Of a stretch of DNA of 64,000 nucleotides, positions 58,101-64,000 are shown one piece after another. The notes beneath the pieces were generated by a model. It did no database searches. It was not told the DNA's origin and worked only from the letters and a program-made list of their open reading frames with translations. The position numbers and the translations under genes are program-made. Source of the DNA: Hypoxylon rubiginosum (lineage: Eukaryota; Ascomycota; Sordariomycetes; Xylariales; Hypoxylaceae); contig CADCXA010000066.1 in assembly GCA_902806565.1 (NCBI GenBank), positions 1,692,835 through 1,756,834 on the forward strand. The letters run 5' to 3'. Within the stretch, counting starts at the first letter, position 1. Every line of letters starts with the position of its first letter.

Positions 58101-58309
58101 GAGGAAAAGGGGGGGATGGAGAAAAGGGGGGGGATGGAGAAAAGGGGGAAGATGAAGCAGGTAAGAATAAAGAGAAGGCGAAAGAGAGGGATTCTAGGAG
58201 GTATTATCAACTTATAGGAGAAAGTTATGTTCATGGCATGATGGATGGAGATGCATTGCGGAAGAAGTTCTATGAAGAAATCGCAGATCAGACACTAGAG
58301 CTAACATAA
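55134..58309 (+). CDS. Large HET-domain protein; native C-terminus frameshifted in a purine repeat
   Basis: The ATG at 55134 opens a single-exon frame of 1027 residues to 58217. The HET blocks are YEALSWCWGEEEEEF (about 138-152), VWIDSICINQKDD with ICIWLGEG-like VCIWLGEGN (about 187-222), and WFSRRWMVQEISLARKAKI (about 267-285). DVIYSLLAVARDA follows near 410. The tail is a long run of Glu/Lys/Gly from a purine-only DNA repeat (57890-58150). In the third frame a HET-typical ending continues past 58098 (EDGGKGGDGEKG..., then YYQLIGESYVHGMMDGDAL) to TAA at 58307-58309. Earlier repeat units read aaaggggga, but at 58088-58095 the unit reads aaagggga, one G short. The present frame thus ends in an unrelated basic tail (VRIKRRRKRG). 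Whether this is a real indel or a sequencing slip in a homopolymer is open. Self/non-self recognition is the family role. Confidence 0.85.
57890..58150 (+). repeat. Polypurine microsatellite inside a coding region
   Basis: About 260 bp of almost only A and G on the plus strand, built from GAAGAAAAG and AGGGGGAAGAGGGAGGA units. It encodes Glu/Lys/Gly in all open frames, so slippage changes length and frame without creating stops at once. Confidence 0.9.
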
Positions 58310-58528
58310 GTGCAATGAACGAACGAAGCTCCCGATAGTTAAAGAGGTAGATGGGTAGTCAATCTATGATAGGGATCCCAAACTTGAGTCCTCAGTTGAT
58401 ATCCGGTTATAGCCCCGCCCCCTCTGCCCAATTGCCCTCTCATTCGGCGCTTTTCCTTGCTGTGGGTGGGAGTGAAGCTGAGGCCCTTGTAGAGTGCTTG
58501 TATTGCTGGGGAGATTGAGAATGAAGGC

Positions 58529-60558
58529 TTAACTTAACCCCCCCACCTGTTCGGAATATTCTGGCGATTGGCCGGTGCGGTTTCGTTTAATAAGCTCTCG
58601 CTTAGAGATGATGTCGAAGGTATTCTCTTTGTTGCTCGTCATCGTTACCTGGCCCTCAGGGTATACGCTCCATGGATCTTCCGGCTCCTTGAAAATAGCA
58701 GGGACCGGCACGTCGATATGGCCCTTACACCAGGCATTGACCACGGCATCCGTAGGGTCTCCACCGAGACCTACACCATGCCTTCGCTGTCGTGGCATAA
58801 TCCACCCCAGATGTTCGGTTATAGCCTCTACGTTGGTGGGGCCTACGCCAAGTGGCTGGCCTTCCTCCCAGGTCACCTATTCAAATTTATATTTCCTCGG
58901 ATATAAGTTTGAGAGGGGCTTGTCTAGTGGTTCTTTAAGGCGCGGTCCGTCAGGCTTCTGGTCAGATTCCTCGTTGAAGTCGTGAGTATTGAGGAGGTAG
59001 TTTAAGCAGTCCTCCTCCTTCGCCTTTCCGGGGTAGGTCTTGTGCTCCAGGAGGTTCTTCGCTGGCTGGAGGTCCCACACTCGCCAGTCGACGTCCCGAG
59101 GACGCTCGGCTGGTCCATGTCGGTAATGGGGTCGCTCGAGGAGAGCCGACTTGTCGGAATTGAATTTGTAGGCTTACGTCTCCTCCTCGTCATTCTCCAG
59201 GTTGTAGATAAGCTTGCTGTCGTTAAAGACAGCAACACGGTCTTTCCACAGTGGGGCTTTAGGAGCGGACTCTTCTCCAGGGCAGTAGAAATGTAACGCC
59301 TTAGGGTTAAGAGTCAGAGGATAATAGATAAGGAAAAGACGAATAGGTAATACCTCTGCGTCGACTGTCTCCTGCCCTTCCTCCGGATCTGGATTGACTG
59401 CTGGGTTCATCGGATGTGGTGTCTTGGTTGGCTGCGCTGTGACGGTATTCTGCTCGCCGAAATCCTTCCAGTCCTGTGTGGTCGACTGCGATATGGTGAC
59501 GAGTGCTTTGAGTAGTGTATAAATGAAGGGTCGTTGGTATGAATATGGCAAATACAAGGTTGACTTGGTACCTTGAATGAAGGACCGTATTTCTTCACGG
59601 TTGAGAAACGCCCATTTTTCCCATCATCATCTACCTCCCCATGGTGGCAGACGTACAAGTGGACGGCGAATGATGTATCGTAGGAGGCGGTTGTCACATA
59701 CCGGCGTTGCATGATGTCGTATCTATCAATTGCGCGCCATTGTTGCTCCAACGTAAATTTTCCTAACTCGATCTCGCTGGTCGAGTTGGCGAAACGGACC
59801 TTTTCCCAAGGGATGCCCGCGCCGTTAACATCCATTATTTGCCAATGGATCCCAATCGCTGTGGGGGTTGACTGACGGGCGGGCGAACACTAACGCCTTC
59901 TTCTTGCGCGTGTCGCTTTTGTCTGTGGTCCTTCGAGTGCTCTCGCGGAAGGCCGACGACGTCTTCCGTTTCTTGAAGGGGGAACCGGCGTGCTTCTCCT
60001 CGGCGTTATGCTTGGCGTCGTCTTCCTTCTTCTGGCGACGCGGCCGATCGGTAGGTCTTCCGAAAGAATACCAAACTGCGTCCCGAATTCTCTGACAGGG
60101 CGCGGAGGATCGGAAAACACGAGGGGCTTCTGTGTGGTATAGCTTCCCCAGGGTCTGGCTGGGTTTTGAATGAAGGTTCGGATATTGTATTGGAATCGAA
60201 CAACGTCCGGATCGTCATCGGTGACTGGGCGTGCTTTGTTAAATTCTTCTAGGAACTAGGAGCTCGGCCGAGGTTCCTTTTTCTTCAAGCTTAATCCGCT
60301 TAGTCCTACTACTTCGACCCCGTTCGCCCTTTTCTTTTCAGCGACGAGGCTCTGTAGTTCCATTGAGAATGTTTTCATGGCGTAAGAACGTACCTCGACC
60401 ATACCCTTGGCCACGGGACCCTCATACCAACTTGCAGGCAGTGTATCCTCAAGCACCTGTCTTGTGAATACTCGCTTTCGGTCGGTTGAGAGGCTCTTGT
60501 CAACAACTGCTATAATGCACTGGACCATTGTTCGGTTCTCGACGATGCCATGAAGCAT
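58529..60558 (-). pseudogene. Uncharacterised multi-exon gene with in-frame stops
   Basis: I do not recognise the family. Protein-like pieces run along the minus strand: ATG at 60558 (MLHGIVENRTMVQCIIAVVD...KKKEPRPSS), TDDDPDVVRFQYNIRTF after an apparent acceptor near 60230, a Lys-rich stretch (HAGSPFKKRKTSSAF), then MDVNGAGIPWEKVRFANS from 59835. Exons 59835-59572 and 59485-about 59370 join across an 86-bp intron (GTACCA...TCGCAG), and another (GTATTA...CTAAG) leads to ALHFYCPGEESAPKAPLW. The frame then meets TAA at 59174-59176 but stays open afterwards (AYKFNSDKSALLERPHYRHG, VDWRVWDLQPAKNLL). It meets TAG at 58877-58879 and again continues (VTWEEGQPLGVGPTN) to 58529. Both stops fit CpA-to-TpA change. 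Frame changes near 60030 and 59840 are unresolved, so the upper part may be a separate gene. Confidence 0.5.
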
Positions 60559-61146
60559 GGCTGCGCCATCACCAAGCCGGGCGTAACTGGCGATCGACCT
60601 TAAAGGACTCCTCTCCGAGCGCAGCCCTCGTCTTCTCGAAAGGCACTAGATGTCTGCAGTCCCACCACCCGGCGGAGAGGCGGCATACTTCTCCAGCTCC
60701 TCTCCCACGACATGGTTTCGAACGGAGCCGAAAATGCCGTCTTGCCCCGATAACAGCATCCAAGTGAGCGTCGGTGCCGTCTTCGAAAGCCACCGTGACG
60801 TCAGTTGGAGGCGTCGTTGGAAAAGGATCCCCCTATCCTGAGCGTTCTGGTGAACCGCGTCGGCGTTAACCCTGATGTGTCATCCTTTTCGAAATGCGCG
60901 CCGTGCCCGCAACATCAATAAAGCTGCTACGTCTCTTGAATCTGCCGGGCTAGATGACACCGTCTAGAAAAACCAAACCTAACGCTCTCAGAAGATAATG
61001 ATACTAGATAGCAGTCCCGGGCTGCCCGCAAGACTCCATCCAAAGATCGGCCTAGATGGACCAAGCTCCACTTGGTCGGATCGTAGTGGAGCTCCGACTC
61101 CCACGAAGGTAATAGAAACTGTGTGGTAACAGGGATTACAACCAAT
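60559..61146. other. Intergenic upstream of tRNA-Leu
   Basis: About 590 bp; several overlapping short frames on both strands, none with family features. Confidence 0.35.
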
Positions 61147-61256
61147 GGCAAGATGGCAGAGCGGTTAAGGCGGAAGACTCAGATTCGTCTTACCTGTACA
61201 ACAGGCAGCATTTCTTCTGGGGCAACCCGCGCGAGTTCGAAATCTCGTTCTTGTCA
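61147..61256 (+). tRNA. tRNA-Leu (CAG) with an intron
   Basis: The acceptor GGCAAGA pairs with TCTTGTC and the discriminator is A. The D-arm is TGGCAGAGCGGTTAAGG, as in class II tRNAs. Anticodon stem GAAGA and TCTTC flank a loop CTCAGA, with an intron of about 28 nt after position 37. The anticodon is CAG. A long variable arm (TGGGGCAACCCG) fits Leu. The T-arm is CGAG-TTCGAAAT-CTCG, one base longer in the loop than usual. Confidence 0.82.
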
Positions 61257-61638
61257 TATTATTTTTCTAAATATTAACTCTTGTTAAGATTTCTTTCGCT
61301 ACCTTTGTTTTTTTAAACAAGACAATAACAATTATTATTTTTATAACTTAATTCTCTGTGTAGAGGTGGTGTAGACAGGACGGACAGTGCCTGTAGGGGT
61401 ACCCACGGTACTGTGTTGGGGTGGCTGGATGGTGACCTAATCCCCACTGTCCCAGGAGAAACTTGGTTTATTCCCCCTCCCCCCGTCTACAACGTTAACA
61501 CAACCCTAATCTAACAACTGACTCGGAGTTGGTAGTAGCCCAACCACCACAGCCAGTGCAGCGTAGGTGGTATGGAGGACTCCATCTTTAGATCGTATAA
61601 TTTTCAGTACTGGAGGCTTTTATATCAACTTTTCCTGT
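61257..61638. other. Intergenic, no feature recognised
   Basis: About 380 bp following the tRNA; begins with T-rich sequence (61259-61320, including TTTTTTT near 61308) that could serve as the RNA polymerase III terminator. Confidence 0.4.
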
Positions 61639-62000
61639 CTAGTACGAGCCACCAGGGTGTGATGACAGGGGTAGACCAGCGACCAAGGAGATCATCGCCA
61701 CCTCTTCGTCCTCACCCCCTATGAGGGAGACTTCCTTGGCTAAATTCAAGTCGCCTAACAACTCTCGATACTCATCTGCTACGGCGCGCATATGGTGGTT
61801 ACATAGGCTACATCGACGAGCAGTTTGCAATAGAAAGGTGGTGACAGTTTCAGGGGTTGTTTCCAGAAGGGACTAGGCATGGTGTCTCACGACAGCTTGC
61901 CGAATGCTATCTGTAACGGCTAAGTCATGCAATTTATTCTTATACTTGAAGACTTACCTATGGCGATGCCTCCAGCGACGATCTATCCAAAGAGATATTA
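61639..62000 (-). pseudogene. Short gene fragment with intron and internal stop
   Basis: On the minus strand, an intron-like GTAAGT...TTACAG stretch (about 61895-61955) leads to SIRQAVVRHHA, a TAG at 61873-61875, then SLLETTPETVTTFLLQTARR and CSLCNHHMRAVADEYRELLGD to a TAG at 61639-61641. A CAG-to-TAG change would explain the internal stop. The family is not recognised. Confidence 0.35.
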
Positions 62001-62500
62001 GGACGTGAGCTCTCCGTATAATTACCCCGCCTGCCGTCTCCCCCACAGCCAAACAGTCAACTAACCGCCTAACAGTAAACAGGCACTCCCACGTCTTAGC
62101 TTGGCGGTCCGGGCCGCTATGGCTCTAACCCAGACGTCTTAACCTACCTAACCTACATGTAGGTAGGTATATTGGCCCAAACGATGTGCGATACGCAGCA
62201 CCGGTACTGGCTGCAGTGAAAACTGGCTATGCGGTTCGTGTATTGTTGTTGGTTTTGTTGCTAGCTTTTTGTGACATCGCCTCGGAATAACCCGGAGGCA
62301 CACCGTTCCTCAGACATTCATCACATCGACGCCAATTCTAATGTCATTAAGCCGCTACGCCATCCCACGGCACCGGCGGTCGAAGAGCTTCTGACTATAC
62401 AGTGCTCGCCCTTATTGAGCAAAACCTTTCAGGACCTATGACTGAGACCGGTATTGTTCCGCAATTACTTCCGCGAGGACTACATCCACCACAGTCTTCA
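62001..62500. other. Intergenic, no intact gene
   Basis: Contains ACCTACATGTAGGTAGGT near 62152, the same palindromic motif seen in other promoters. The last 100 bp may belong to the reductase fossil that follows. Confidence 0.35.
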
Positions 62501-63130
62501 AGCCGAAGCTTATGGCGGTACTCTGCCTGGCCGGCCAATTTTAACGTGGCTCTGTCCGCAGTCCATCCTCAGCTAGACGCTCCTGTCTCAACACAATTCG
62601 TATTTATCTCTTCGATCAGTGATCACCGCTGTGGAAGGATACACAAGCGGCCCAGGTCCCGAAGAAGTTCTCGACATACTAGACACGCCTGCTGCTTTCG
62701 GCTATGGTCGCGCCAAGTTCGTCGCCGAGCTGCTTGTCAACGCTGCAGCGCAGCACCTTGGAGGTAGTCTTGCCCGCGACCATCACCCACAATGGCCAGG
62801 TTGCTGGTCCCGTGCGACGCCGCGGGCTACGGAATTCTACAGAGTGGCTCCCCAGCCTGGTTCTTAGTTCGCTACACCTGGATCAAGTGCCTAACAGCCT
62901 GGGCTCGCGCTTCGACAACATTGACTTCGTGCCGGCCGACCTGCTCACCGATGCACTAGTAGACTACGGCGACTTGGGTAGCTAATCTGCGGGCGAGTAG
63001 CGACGCGAACGATGGCGAGGTAGCAGCCGAAAACCCGGCTTTCAAACTACTCGACTTTTGGGAGAGCCTGTAGGCGGATCGCACCGGAGGACCTTCGGAT
63101 AATGTACGGTTTATTTCTGGGTTCAAGATG
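62500..63130 (+). pseudogene. Fossil thioester-reductase (NAD-binding SDR) domain of an NRPS-like gene
   Basis: Recognisable pieces lie in three frames. WPANFNVALSAVHPQLDAPV and STQFVFISSIS are in the first (to about 62616), with a deletion between them. ITAVEGYTSGPGPEEVLD and FGYGRAKFVAELLVNAAA follow in the second; YGRAK is the SDR YxxxK motif. After about 62763 the third frame gives LPATITHNGQVAGPVRRRG, LPSLVLSSLHLDQVP and DNIDFVPADLL, ending in a stop. ENPAFKLLDFWESL follows near 63045. These segments match the carboxy-terminal reductase domain of fungal NRPS-like enzymes (A-T-R). The A and T domains are absent. At least two frameshifts make it non-functional. Confidence 0.75.
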
Positions 63131-63825
63131 GGTGCCTTGGTGAACAATAGGTGGACTAATGAGGCTAGGGGGTATCAGGTCATCAGGGGTATGATGTTCT
63201 TAACAATATGTAACACTTACTAGTCTCCTACACAGCGATAATCCTACGTACCTGATAAAGAATATCAAGTAAGCGGCGCCGTAAACACCTGGGTAATTAA
63301 GTACTGGGATAACGACAACCAGCAGAGATACCCGGTTCGCTGTCGGCCCTTTGCATCTTTAAATTGACTGATAATATATTGTGCTCTAATTCAATATCGC
63401 GCCTTCATAGTGGTGTAGCATAGAGCAATAATTTGCTTTGAATAACGAGTATTGTGTGATGCGCCTCGATTCTAATTCTAAATAGCCTCTTCTTTTGTTA
63501 CCGCATCCGTTTCTTTGTCGACTCGCCTTTTTGTTACTCAACGTAGTGAAAGAGCGCCTTGATGCCAGTGCACTGTCTAATTGATTACCATTCTTCGAGC
63601 ATCAACAGCATCTTACAATCACAATAGATGGCTGTAACACCGTGCCGTGCTCTTTTATATCACGCGACTACATAACAGGGCTGGCGGGAAACCATCGAAG
63701 GTGTGACTATCAAGCGCCAGCACCATCAAACACTCTCCTAATAGTCTAATAACCCAACACATTCGACTAGAAATCATTCCACGAACAGGATTTTCGACCA
63801 AGCTTTCGTTACACGACATACCAAG
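63131..63825. other. Intergenic, no gene recognised
   Basis: About 700 bp, A+T-rich, without supported frames. It would be the upstream region of any gene starting at 63826. Confidence 0.35.
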
Positions 63826-64000
63826 ATGCCACCTGCTCCCCCGACCTGTGCGGCGCGCATCATCCGCAACGAGCCCCTCCAAAACGGATGGGGAGCATCG
63901 CTCTCAGGCGAAACGAACAAGGTGGTAAGCAAGGTCAGGAGATATGCTAAGGACTGTTACGTATTCCAGTTAGAAAGAGAGAGACCAGTCGACGCCTCGT
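63826..64000 (+). CDS. Possible 5' part of a gene cut by the window edge
   Basis: An ATG at 63826 opens a frame (MPPAPPTCAARIIRNEPLQN...) that stays open to the last base, 58 codons. A GTAAGC donor-like site follows codon 33. No family is recognised and the call rests only on openness and codon use, so it could be chance. Confidence 0.25.
   Translation, partial: MPPAPPTCAARIIRNEPLQNGWGASLSGETNKVVSKVRRYAKDCYVFQLERERPVDAS

Noticed and set aside
57620..58234. 204-residue Ser/Phe/Pro-rich minus frame
   Set aside because: It is the reverse complement of the coding polypurine tract.
1..64000. CRISPR array, riboswitch or bacterial operon
   Set aside because: No regularly spaced repeats, no ribosome-binding sites, and introns throughout; the sequence is eukaryotic.

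Overview
The window is nuclear DNA of a filamentous ascomycete (Pezizomycotina, most likely Sordariomycetes). The evidence is short GT..AG introns of about 50-110 bp, Zn2Cys6 and HET-domain genes, an AA9 polysaccharide monooxygenase, fungal-type NRPS and isocyanide-synthase genes, and C-to-T decay typical of repeat-induced point mutation (RIP). There is no bacterial operon structure. The genus cannot be fixed from the sequence.

Layout. 1-1178: 3' part of a WD40/F-box-like gene. 1861-5726: a dead cluster fragment (EthD-domain gene, AflR-like regulator, 14-TM-type MFS transporter), each with nonsense or frameshift lesions. 7369-8133: an intact secreted AA9 LPMO. 8525-22995: a natural-product locus with a dimodular A-T-C-A-T-CT NRPS, a 2-oxoglutarate/Fe(II) oxygenase, a methyltransferase, a wrecked P450, an intact ACMSD-type amidohydrolase and a gene remnant in front of the NRPS. 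24056-27873: a HET-domain gene and PEX16. 29740-31811: an isocyanide synthase fused to a TauD-like dioxygenase whose iron-binding HxD motif appears deleted. 32213-46290: housekeeping or regulatory genes (F-box-like, C2H2 factor, tRNA-Met, GH128 glucanase, flavohemoglobin, SET protein). 47102-54062: one 6.96-kb LTR retrotransposon with 323-bp LTRs and a 5-bp target duplication, converted to almost pure A+T. 55134-64000: decayed sequence beside the element, with a large HET gene whose C-terminus is frameshifted in a purine repeat, an uncharacterised broken gene, tRNA-Leu(CAG) with an intron, and a fossil thioester-reductase domain.

How it fits together. The NRPS carries the fungal cyclising-condensation signature (SHxxxD-X14-Y), so a cyclic dipeptide-type scaffold is the simplest prediction. 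The oxygenase and methyltransferase beside it are intact tailoring candidates, while the P450 is dead, so any product should be simplified relative to an ancestral pathway. The isocyanide synthase is a second, separate natural-product gene. Several broken genes carry single stops explainable as CpA-to-TpA changes, which matches the RIP seen at full strength in the retrotransposon. All exon structures were read by eye from splice motifs and frame continuity, with no transcript data.
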